A stretch of DNA of 64,000 nt from the NCBI GenBank assembly GCA_024138025.1, contig JAMXBD010000388.1, forward strand, positions 372,001-436,000, read 5' to 3'. Positions within the stretch are counted from its first letter, which is position 1, and each line of letters begins with the position of its first letter. The notes under the pieces were generated by a model. The model saw only the letters and a program-made list of their open reading frames with translations. It was not told the origin of the DNA and did no database searches. The position numbers were made by a program, and so were the translations under genes. Below, piece by piece: positions 49,170 to 60,700 of this stretch. This DNA comes from Combretum micranthum (taxonomy: Eukaryota; Streptophyta; Magnoliopsida; Myrtales; Combretaceae).

Positions 49170-52100
49170 TGTAGTTAGCTTATACGTTAATAAAGTGATG
49201 ATTAACACAGACAATGGCACATATATTATCTGTAATAAAGTATTTGAGCATATGGCCTCGAAATTGTAAAAGACGCTAAAGCTATGCAATCATGACCTAT
49301 CTAACTTCAATAATCAACTTGTGTGAGCTAGAGGGATTATAACCTTCCTTATGTAGTTGAAGATGATGATAACGCAACTACCCATGAAATATACTCTGTA
49401 GTGGTAGAATGATGACCATATATAACAAGATACTCAATTGACTAAGCTAACTAACCTTCGGCATGATTACCTTTCCTATTCATTTAAAGGAAAAATTCTT
49501 GATCCTACGAGCATTAGAACATCTTTAGCAAGATATGAGGTGTAATAGAAAGAATTTGAACTCTAGCAAAAAGCTTTGAAGGAACGAAGGAAGTAAAGAT
49601 AGATGACAAGCTCAATTAGATTACTCGAATATGCACCTCTTTACTCGTCGAACAGAAGGATTGGCTTGTTTCATCCCTACACAACAATATAGATGACTTG
49701 ATTTGGTTTATTACCAACTATCAAGTATATCACTTGAAGTGATCACCCATCGGCTAAGCATTGACCTTAGTATTAAATTGATCAAATAGTAAAAATAAAA
49801 AAAGGCATTGCATGCCATAATAGCAAACCGCCGTTGGAAAAAAAGGTTCGAAAGTTATTAAAAACACGATTTATCTAATAAGAGAAATACCTACTTAGTT
49901 GGCTAAAATTGTGTTAGTTAAGAAGTCAAATGGGAAGTGGAATGTGTGTGTCAATTAGATCAGCCTTAATAAAGCTTGCCCCATAGGTCGTTTCCCTCTC
50001 CCTAAGATTAACTAACCCATCAACTCCACATATATGCTTTACAGAGCTTTATAGATGCCTTTTTAGGCTACAATCAAATCAAGATGGAACTAAAAGACAA
50101 AGTCCACACCTCATTCATCATTTCCTTAAGTACATTTTGCTATAAAAAGGTAATATCATTTGGACTTAAAAAACCTCGTGGTAATGTATTCAAGGATAGT
50201 GAAATAAATCTTTATGTTAAGATTAGGAGGAACATGAAAGTATATGCAGATGACAGGTTACAAAAAAAAATGGTGCTAAATGTTCACCTTAGTGATTTAA
50301 GGAAGACATTTAATTGTTTTACATATTATAAGATGAAGCTCAACCCTACAAAGTGTGTATTTAGAGTCATCTTGGAAAAATTCCTCAAAATTTTGATAAT
50401 GTGGTAATAAATTGAAGGTAATTCGAACAAAACACGAGACATGATCAACATGCAATCACTTAAATCAATCAAATACATAGTTAGCCTCAATGGGTTTGTG
50501 TCTAGAGCCTTAACCGCTGCACTGATTAAAATAATGAAAAATCCCACCAACTTTGAATGGATCGATTGATGCAAATCTACTTTTATTAAGCCAAAAACCT
50601 TTATAACTTATCCTCCCATTTTATTTAAGCTTATCCTAGGAGAATATCTATACTTGTATCTCTTTGTCAGTGGTCAAACCCTTTCTTTTGTCTTTATTAA
50701 GTAGAAGAAAGTAAGCATTAGCTAATATATGCCAGTCACATTTTTCAAAGGTTAGAGGTAAGATATATCAAAATGGAAAAGTTTGCTATTACAATAGTCA
50801 TCTTTGCTCAGCACCTTAGGGCATACTTCAAAGCACATCGGGTGATTGTTCTGATGAACAATTGCTTCGTAATATTGTCCACAAGCTAGATGAATGGGAG
50901 CGAATGATGAAATAGGCAATAGAGCTATGTGCATTATGTGTTCAATATAAACCTCGTGAAGATATTAAGGCACAAATGTTAGAAGACTTCATTGCTGAAT
51001 TAATTGGAGAAGAAGACATTACTACGTAGAAGGATAAGCTTGAATAGATACTTCATGTTAATGGATTCTCCACCTAATGAGGAATAGAAACAGGTTCAGC
51101 GTAAAAGTTTTTTGCGCATTAAAGTTCGGATTCCATGCTAGTAATAATGAAGCGGGACATAAAGCCCTCATCACAGGGTTGAAGCTAACAAAAAATATTA
51201 GAGTGAAAGATTGAAGATTCACTCGAACTCCTAACTTGAGGTCTAGCAAGTGAATGGATAATGAGAGACAGTTGGGAATGCGATGATCAAATACTTGGTT
51301 ATTATTAAGAAATTAGCCTGTAAGTTCCCCTCTCAAAGCATCCATAAGATCTCAATAGTTGAGAATCTTAAGCTAACAAGCTATCAATGTTCGCATTGGT
51401 AAATATCCTTGATCTTGACCATGCCGATGGCAAAATTTCCATCAACTTCATTGCAAAAAGGAGCATTCGTTGACAAAGAGTATGAGTTGTGAAGGGTCGA
51501 CATACTATCCATTAACCTTGCTAGATGGACCCATTGTGGGCTACCTTTAACACGAAACAGTTCTTGTCGATTGGTTAGAAGCCAATAAGCTATCATATAA
51601 TGCCATTAGTTACATCATGGTTGATGATCTTCTATATAGAAAATACCACAACTTATCATTACTTTAATGCCTTCACTGTGAAGAGGGATCAAAGGCCCTC
51701 AAAGGCTAACACCTAAAAGAATGTAGTAACCATGTTATGAGTGCAACCCTTTATACCCGAGCTCTCCATCTTGGATATTACTTGTGGACCATGAAGTAGG
51801 ATGCCTTTGATGCAGTGAAAAGATGTATTGAGTGCTAAAGGCACGCTCTACCCTTTCTTATTCCAAGTAGTCTTCTATACACACTTGTCAACCTATGGTC
51901 GTTCACTTAATGAGAGCTTGACATACTAGGCCTTTTCCCTAATGTGATCGGTTAGTGATAATATGTTATCATAGGTGTGGATTACTTCACCAATTGGTTA
52001 GAAGCAGAAGCAATCACCAAGATGATTGAAAGAAACATTGAATCGTTTCTTTTGAATTACATCATCACTAGATTTAGGTTCCTTGCATCCTAGTCACGGA

Positions 52101-52690
52101 TGATGGAACCTTCTTTGATAGACGACGGTTAAAAGGTTTTTACTTTGATTACCACATAGAGCTAAGATATAAATAGCTAGTACACCCTCACACAAATAAA
52201 AAAGTGGAAATCATCTACAATATTATCCTCAGTAGCTTGAAGAAAAGAGTTAGTACGGCCAGAGGGAATCGGGTTAAAAAGCTGCCAAACATTTTTTAAG
52301 GTTATTGTACCAGCTACTACACTTCAATCTAAGAAACTCCATACCAATTGACACCTGATACCAATATTGTCCACCTCACTAAATTGGACACCATTAAAAA
52401 GGTAAGAGACTTAGCTATGACTAGGTTAGGTGCTTAGTGCTTATTAGCTTTAAGCAACAACATACTATTATAAAAAGGTCAAACATAAGGTTTTCCAACC
52501 CAATGACCTAGCATTTTGATGGCTCGAGGCTACTGAATCTCACGAGGGGCGAGGGAAATTAGCTATGAATTTAGAAGATCCTATTAAATGGTTAAAGTTT
52601 AAGGCAGCTTACTAACTTGAGAGGTTGGATGGTCATCCTATCCTCTATACTTGTAACACAAACAATCTTAGAAAATACTTTATATGATTT
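49170..52690 (+). pseudogene. Ty3-gypsy (Tat/Ogre-like) pol: protease, RT, RNase H, integrase, heavily decayed
   Basis: Order along the plus strand: protease-like VMINTDNGT and following residues (49200-49290); NKACPIGRFPLPKI (about 49965-50010); RT core FIDAFLGYNQIKMELKDKV and FCYKKVISFGLK (50040-50180); a YADD box and LRKTFNCF..YKMKLNPTKCVF (50240-50360); RNase H HLRAYFKAHRVIVLM and VQYKPREDIKAQMLEDFIAE (50800-51005); integrase VDYFTNWLEAEAIT (51970-52020); and C-terminal KLAMNLEDPIKW...LRKYF (52540-52687). Stops and frameshifts occur throughout. It follows the LTR at 45017-47348, so it belongs to a second unit in tandem. Confidence 0.85.
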
Positions 52691-54785
52691 TGTGTACAAT
52701 AAGATTGTCTGCTAACTCTTCGCAAAAAAAAGTAAAGAAAGACAATTGGTGCTTTGTAAATTTAGATCCAGGGTTCCCCAAGTCCGGCTTAACCTAATTA
52801 GGACATAGGTCAGCTTAAGCCTACCTTTTGGTCAAACCAGGTTGCCCATTATAGCTATCGAGCAGACTAGTGCAATACTCAGCTTGCTCGAATATGGTTA
52901 TCTTGCTTAACATACAGTTACTCGACTTAGACTATTCTACCCCATTGTCGATAACATTGAGAAATGGCTTAGTAGGTCGACGTCCAATACTTTGGAAATC
53001 GTTATACATTTTTCTAAGTGCACAAATGTGTGTCTACTCCTAATAATCGCCTATCGTAGTTCTTCAATGGATACCCCCTTAGGATGTCTTTAGAGGACAA
53101 GTTGGTAATATTTTAACAAAATCTCTACTCCTTTGTTTATTTAACACTGCCTGCATAATATTAACTTGCTGGATCTTGTATAACATACATCAAGTAGTAA
53201 TCATCTATATTATTTAAGTGAGCGGAGCATCTTTGGTGTCCTTTAGTATTTCCATGATTGCCTTTAAAACAATATGGTTATTTATTGTTTCATTAAGACT
53301 TAAACTTTTAAATATACAACTTTACAATTGTTTTTAGTAGTCTTAACTATTATATAATTGAAATTTAATTTTTTTAACAACTTCCACCCACCACTTTCTC
53401 TCTCTCTCTCTCTTCCCTTTTTATCCCCAATTGATTCTCTCTCTCAAAATCGAGCTCTAAAACCAAGACAAGTGTAAGAATCATGACTCGACAATAATAG
53501 AAGTCTTGAAAAGTATTGATTTATACCTAACTTTCTATTAGTTTCCTTTTATTTTGTGAATCTCATAGAGTTTAATGGTTTGCAATTGTTTATTATACAC
53601 TTTTCATGTATATTGGCTAAAAAAATAAAGAAAAAACCAATTTTCTTGTATTAATCACCTTGCATGTATGAAATATAATCTTCACATGTGTTTTAAGAAT
53701 AAATAAAGATTATAAACACACTTTTTGTTGATGAGGTAGAAGGTCTATATTTACAATGGATTATCATAAGTTGTAATGGATTGGTTAATAACTAAGATTC
53801 TTTTCCATTTAGCACAATAGAAAAATTTTCCATAATTGACATGATGATAATTTTTTTTAGTAGCTTTTTTTGTTTTTCATTCTCTTTTTGTTTCCTTTTG
53901 GGTATATGATATTGATGTGTATGTAAGAAAAGGTAAAAGTAATTAAAGTGGTATAAAACTCATGTGATGATTTTTTTAAAAATTATGAATATTAATATTT
54001 CTTTCAAAGTTTAAAATTTCTTGTTATTATAGCAGTGGTGATTTTTTAATTAATTTTTTTGTCATTTTTCTCATATGTTTGATGTTTAGTTTTTTATTGT
54101 GAATCTTTGTGGATACTTAAAGTGTCATACCGTAGAACTTGATGGCGGTGCTAATAAAGACTTGGAGAATTATATTTACCTAATAAATCAATCTTATTTA
54201 TTGTGGATAATAACATTTCTATCAAAGTTAAAAAATTTCCTCTTAATGCAATATTGATAATATCATAATTTTTCTTTTTGAAATGCGTCTGTATTGTTTT
54301 TCTTCAATGTTTGATGTTCAATGCTTTGCCATGAATATTTAATTTTGATTAGGGTATGTTGAAAGTAGATTTTCGATTAAAACCAAATTTAATACTAATT
54401 CTTTTTACTATATACAAAATAGATACTCAAACAACTATGAACTCTTTCTTAAAAGAAAAGAAAAAAGAAAAAAGAAAAATACCTTGAAACCAAAACCATA
54501 TTTATATCACTCTTGTACTTTAACAATAAATAAAGTAAATAAATAAATGCACTTCTTATTTGTTAATTTTATTTCTCAGTAAATTTTTGTATGGTTTTTT
54601 AGATTTAAATTTCTATATTTTTAGAGAAAGAAAAAACAAGTTGTATTTTTAATTTAAATCCCAATAAGAAAATGACATTGTACAATTCTCACTCCTCCCG
54701 CTCTTCATCGTCTTTTCGAAATCCCAAAACCCTCCCTCCCTCCCTCACTCTCCGTCTCTCACACACACGGTCGGAGACGCCCTGA
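52691..54785. other. Spacer between gypsy pol and CENP-C; CENP-C promoter at the right
   Basis: AT-rich. No 3' LTR of the right gypsy unit was found. A (CT)n run lies at about 53398-53413. Two partly similar stretches near 53990-54120 and 54205-54345 hint at an old duplication. CENP-C promoter and leader are expected in about 54500-54785, where the last 80 bp are CT-rich (CCCTCCCTCCCTCACTCTCC). No clear TATA box. Confidence 0.5.
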
Positions 54786-57700
54786 ATGGCTGTGGCAGCA
54801 CCCGAGAGCTCGGATCCGGTGGACCCATTATCAGAATACTCCCTAATCTCTCTCTTCCCAACGCCATTTGGTGGTTTAAATAAGCTCCAAAACCCTACGA
54901 TCTTTATCAAGACCTCGATTCCATCCACGACCATCTCAAATCCATCGTAAACTTCCCTCATTTCACTTATTTTATCTTATTATTTTCTCCGATTCCTCGT
55001 TTTGTCGCGTGTTTCCTTACGTAATCCTGGTCATGAATTTCAGGAATTAATCGTCCTAGTGTTATCTATATACATGATGTGTGTCCTGTGTTACTTTTGT
55101 TGGGTTGGTTAGGGTTATGTGACCGTGCTCGAGATTGCTGTGGAATTTGGTTGGGTAATTTTTTGGACCATCTTTATCTGGTTCTTTTATACTATAATAT
55201 CATATTTGGTATGCTGGAATTGAGGAATAAAAATTAATTCTTTTATGATCATGGTTGTTTTTGGAAGGAAGATACTGTATTCTATGAGGAATAACTATTT
55301 TTCTGATAATGGGGAAGAATATAGAGGAGGAACTCCTATTCCTTATTTATACCATTCGATTCTATGTTATATAGGATAGATATTGATTATAGTAGAAATT
55401 TTTACAAATCAAATAAGAGAATTCTGCAAAAGAAGATGAAATGATAATTTCATTTTGGTAAATCAAATGCAACATAAGAATTTTGTGGACAAAGCAGGAT
55501 GTTCTTCCTATAGTTGCTTATGTGGCGATGCGAGAATCTGATGGGAGTTCTTAGGGATAAAGATGGTCTTATAAAATAAAAAAGTGTGGTGTACATTAAA
55601 AATTTATCATACACAGCAGCTTTTGATTTGGGTTATATAGAATGGGACACATTTGGGGCAGAAACTTAGTCAAAGGGAAACGGAGGAATATGATTTTTAT
55701 CCTTAGAAATGAAAATCATTAATACTATTATCATCCTTATATCTTGATGTTTCTATTTAACTTCATGCGAGTGTTAACCTTGTCAATATTGTTAGTGAAA
55801 AATATAGGGGACAGTAATTTTTGCATGAAATGAGTATGATCATGATTTTATCCATGCTTTAGGTTGATTTTGCTGCGAGAGAAAAGCAGCCTTGTTTTTT
55901 GTTTTGATTGTTGCAGATTGATGATAGTTTGTAGATCATGTTTATACTTTAAGTGCGGCAAATTGAGGATTAAAGCTTTTTGGATGGTTAACCGTGGGTT
56001 TGAGATTGTATAGGTGAACTCAAATTGAGGTGTCATTTAGTGCAATTATTTAGCTTGTGTCTCTGGTTCTCTCTTCAGGATTAAATAAGCAGTGGACTCA
56101 TCCTTTCGCTCCCTTCTTGGAATTGGTTTGTGAAGACCCAAGAGTTTCTGTATTGTACTCTGTATATTTTTATCTAACGAATTATATATCATAAGTAGTT
56201 TTAAAGCATATATGTAAAATGCCCACTGAATTTGTTAGCTCAAGCTATTAGATAATTTGGTTGCTGTATCAAACTATAGCTGGTCTTGAATTAACCAAAA
56301 AAAAAAAAAAAACCATAGCTCCCTGCCTGTGTTAGAAGCTACTTGTTGATAACATTATAAAATTTGGCAATCACGTGCCACTTGTTCTAACAAATGGTTA
56401 TTCCATCATTAATACTTACAGCCTATCTTTTCCATGCAATTTTAGGCCTTGCAAAATCCGCACAAACTTCTGGATCAGGCAAAGGCAATCATGGAGAAAG
56501 TTCATGAACTTCCCAACAATATCATCTCAGAAAACATTGCTGATGAAGCTGTGGATGAGCTTCACGAGACAAAAGGCAATAATAATCCAAAAAGACGTAG
56601 GCCTGGTTTGGGAATGAAACATCCTCGGTTTTCTCTGAAACCTGATTGTAGGTAAAATTTGCAGTACGTATTTTTGTCTCTAAAAGAGAAAAAGGAAAGC
56701 TTGCTTGGATTTTTTTTTTCCCCTTCACATGTTAGTTTTCAATTATTTCAATTTACTTTGCTATTGCAGTCAGCCCTTGGTGGATTTGGAGCCAACTTTT
56801 GATGTTGATAAATATGAAGATCCAGATGAATTTTTTGCAGCTTATGAGCAATTTGAAAGTATGCTTCCCCCTTCTTTTAACTTTATGTTGTTTGCAAGTG
56901 TGCTTCCCTCATGTTTATCTTTTGACCATGTTGCTGCATAAGAGAATCATCACAGTACTTACTAAAAAGAGAAATTTGATCAATTATGCTTGGTATTGGT
57001 GTGAAGATGCTAAGAGGGAAATACAAAGACAAACTGGGGTTATGATGGATCAAGATCAGACCAAGACCTCTAGAAGCGCACGTCCTCGTCGTCTTGAACT
57101 ATTAAGGTTTAACTTTATGTTGGTGACATTTTTGTATCATACTATTGCTTTTCGTTTTTCAGCTATTGTTGCTGACTTTATTATATTTTTTTGGTATTAT
57201 GTGTCAGAAAATCTTTCAATTACAAGAATCTTTTTGATGACTCTCTCATCTCATCTCAAGAATTATCTAAGCTGGATGATGTAAACTTGTCTATTTCTAG
57301 TGGGCAACAAGAAGTGCCTCAGCAAAATGTTGAACCATTGGAAAGTGAATTAGCTGGTGAGTGGGATGTTGGAATAATGAAAGCTTTAATCAAGATAGAA
57401 ATTTCTTTTGGTCACATGACCTTTATTTTCTTCTTATTTTCAAAAGACGTGGGCCTGATGGAGTGCTGGTTACAGGGTCAATAAAAGTTCCTGGAGAGGC
57501 TGATGATCTTTTGGACTACATATTGTCTAGAAACTTTGAAGAGCTCGATGGTGATGGTGCAGTGAATATTTTACAAGAGCAGTTGCAGATCAAACCTGTT
57601 AATATTGAGTCTTTATGCCTTCCTGACATGCAATATATTCAGAGGAATGATGTGAAGGCTTCAGGTGGAAAGCTGTCAAAACCTAGACGCGCTTTGTTGG

Positions 57701-60700
57701 ACATACAAAACATTTTTAAAGTCATGCATACTAAATCTCCTGCAACAAAAGGACAAAGAAGAGGAAGCTCTAAAAACTCTGCACCTTTGTCAGTACCACC
57801 TAAGAGTCCATTTGCCACGATGTCATTGTTAAAGAAGCAGCTCTTTGAGGCGAACTCTTCTGCGGATCCATTCTCTCCTGATCTTATTGATGAAATTGAC
57901 ACGATAGCTTTCTCACATAAAAAAAATTTGAATATCATATTTGATGAAGCTGGCATGAGAAAGGAGTCTAACATTTCTCAAAAGTCAGAGATGCTTGTAG
58001 ACGGTACTGCAGCACCAGAAATTGGTTAGTCTAAAATGTTTTTCACAAAACCCTGTTTACTCGTGTATAAATCTGTAGAGAATAATAAAAAGAAGATGGT
58101 TGGTTTTGATGTAGGACCAATGGAATCCAGTATTAACTTGGATGATGAAAATGTAAATCGCAATATGGATGATGCAACAATCAATAGGGATTTGCATTAT
58201 ACAGATACTGGCTTGGATGTTCAAAATGTCAAGGTTAACATTCTTTTCCTTGTTGTCTAAACATAAATGGAAATATGACACAGAGTAATGTTATGTTAAT
58301 AATGAGAGAATCATGTGTTTCAGGAGGCATGGGAACCTGCCTTATGTGATCCTGAGATGGGCAACTCAACTATAAAGGAAGCAGTCAGTAATCAAGGTCT
58401 AGTGGGTATGTATATAATTGCTTTCTCATGCTTTACATGTTTTGGGTTTAACTCTCTGCAGTTTGTTTCTTTTTCCTTTTTTTTTAAAATTTTTTTAAAT
58501 GCGTGATATTTACCTATTAGAAATAGTTCCTGTGCTGGCTTGCATTTTCAGCTGGTAAATAGCTGCTTTGCTTGGTCCCAGAAGGGCATTATCTAGTTAT
58601 AGCCTTAAGATCAGTGTACCATAGCTCATATGGAAAGATATTTTCTAAAATAAGAATTATGACCATGTGAGCATTTCCAGTCCCACAAATATATGATAGT
58701 TTTTCTGGCCAGATTCCTCAATTCCTTCTGCTCCAGAAGAACCTGCAATCCAAAGCTCCGCTGTTAGCATCAGCAGTGCTTCAGAAAAGCAAACAGAGGT
58801 GATTTTTCGAAACATCTTTTCATTTATGTGTTTCTGTTTATTCGTATCATGGTTTCGGATTTGAAGTTTTCTGCTCAACTTGACAACTTGTATATAATTA
58901 TAGATTTGATTACAGTTTTTTTTACTTAGAAAAGGATTAATTTTTTGCTTTAACTAAAATGGACATTGCTTGTCAAATGGTTACTTTTGCACTTATCCCA
59001 AAAGAAAAATGATTTCTTCTGCTGCAGTCCCTAATGTCCGTAAAGATTGATATAGCTTCTACCTAATAATGTTTTATTACACTAAGTTGAAGGTTTGTGC
59101 TTTATTATGTATTTGGTTACCCCCAAGGACCTAAAGAGTTTATCTTTAGTCGGGTTATACGAGTTTTAGGTCATGCCCTTTTTTTCTATAGGTTTTGTGA
59201 GGGTGTGTGACCATGTTGCTCATGCTCTTGTATTGTTTTTCCTTTCGATGTTTTCTCACATTTATATTTCAGCTTGCATAATCTTCTTCCATATCCTTTT
59301 CTTGGTTTGAGAGAATCGATCCAATGTTATCTCAAATGGAGCATTTAAACCTCAACTATGTGATGGACAAGAGGAGAGGCTTGTAAATAGTTCAAGTTTT
59401 TCAAAATCCTATTGTGTAATCTTTTGAAATGTGCATTTTTTGCATTATGTAACTTCTGGTATCTATATTTGCTTCTTATAGATCAAAGGTTTTGACAAGT
59501 CTTGTTTCTATGATTTGTTTATGTGGACCTTTAGGAACCTATCAGTATATCATCAAAGGGGCAAAAAAGAAGGAAACCCCCTTCACACAAAGACAAGGAA
59601 AAACGGACATCACTGAGGCAAAGTGTTGCAGGTCTTTTTCAAAATGGCAGCCTGAGATCTATATGTTTCTTTTGGGTTTTTCCATCTCCACATAGATGCT
59701 GTTTTATGATAAGATCTCCTTTCTTATGTTTTGTGATCTTTTTTATTATTTATTTATTTTCAGTTTTTGTGGTTTCTATCAAAGAACAGCTTCCTTGCTG
59801 TCTGTGATATTATGTCAACTTTTGGTTTATCCTATGATTTTGCATTTTGAGGAATAGAAGCCCCTGCAATTTTCTTCCTCGTTTAAGAAACCACCTGGTT
59901 CTCCTAACCTTTCTCCACCATCCCGCTTCCACAAAAGTTGCTTTTCAAGATTCAATCCTTGAACCGGAAGCTGCAAAACCAATGACTTTTTATGTGATTT
60001 CTCCTGAACCTTGTCAAAGCTCTTTTATTATTATTATTACAGCTCAAGAGCAAAGCTTGAGGCAGCTAAAGATTCTGGTCCTATCTTGAAGCCCAAGAGT
60101 CTACTAGTTAGTTTACTGCCTAAGCTATGATGCGGGTGGTAGAGGAGATCTTTCCACTCCCCCTCCCCCTTTAAAAGTAGGAGGCTTGATTCAAGTCGTA
60201 ATACCCCAATCGATTTTGACCAAGGGGGAGCATCTTTGGAGAAACACCATAACAGCCTAGTTTTAAGGGAAGACTAGGGAACAGACTCCCCTTCCTATGT
60301 CTAAATAATTGCTAGGAGCCTTTAGGATGTAGGACTCATCCAAAGTTTTAACTAATGGCTAGGGATTTTGTTTCTTTAGATACCTTGGATGCCTCTCTTT
60401 TAGAGTTCTAAACCCCTTCAGTATTTTGGATATTGATGTACCATCTTGAAAAGATGGCTTAAAGTTGTACCCTCTAAGATGCCTATCTAGTTTAAACTTT
60501 GGGGGTCTCCATGGAGTGTAGGCACAATCAAGGAATAAGTAGTATTTCAAAGAAGCCTCTCTAGGCAGACATTGTTACCGCTACAAATAAGAGCATTAAA
60601 TATGTTATCTCAGTAGAAATGGAAGTAAGTGAAGGCTCTCCCAAAAGCTTTTACATGAAATGCATGGATGGAATGCGTGTAATGGTCCATGTAGAGTGTC

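Noticed and set aside
59847..60089. Open frame after CENP-C exon 10 ([15 protein letters not shown]) as an extra CENP-C exon
   Set aside because: No acceptor gives this frame in phase with exon 10 (GCA G), it soon hits stops, and exon 11 at 61423 joins exon 10 perfectly.
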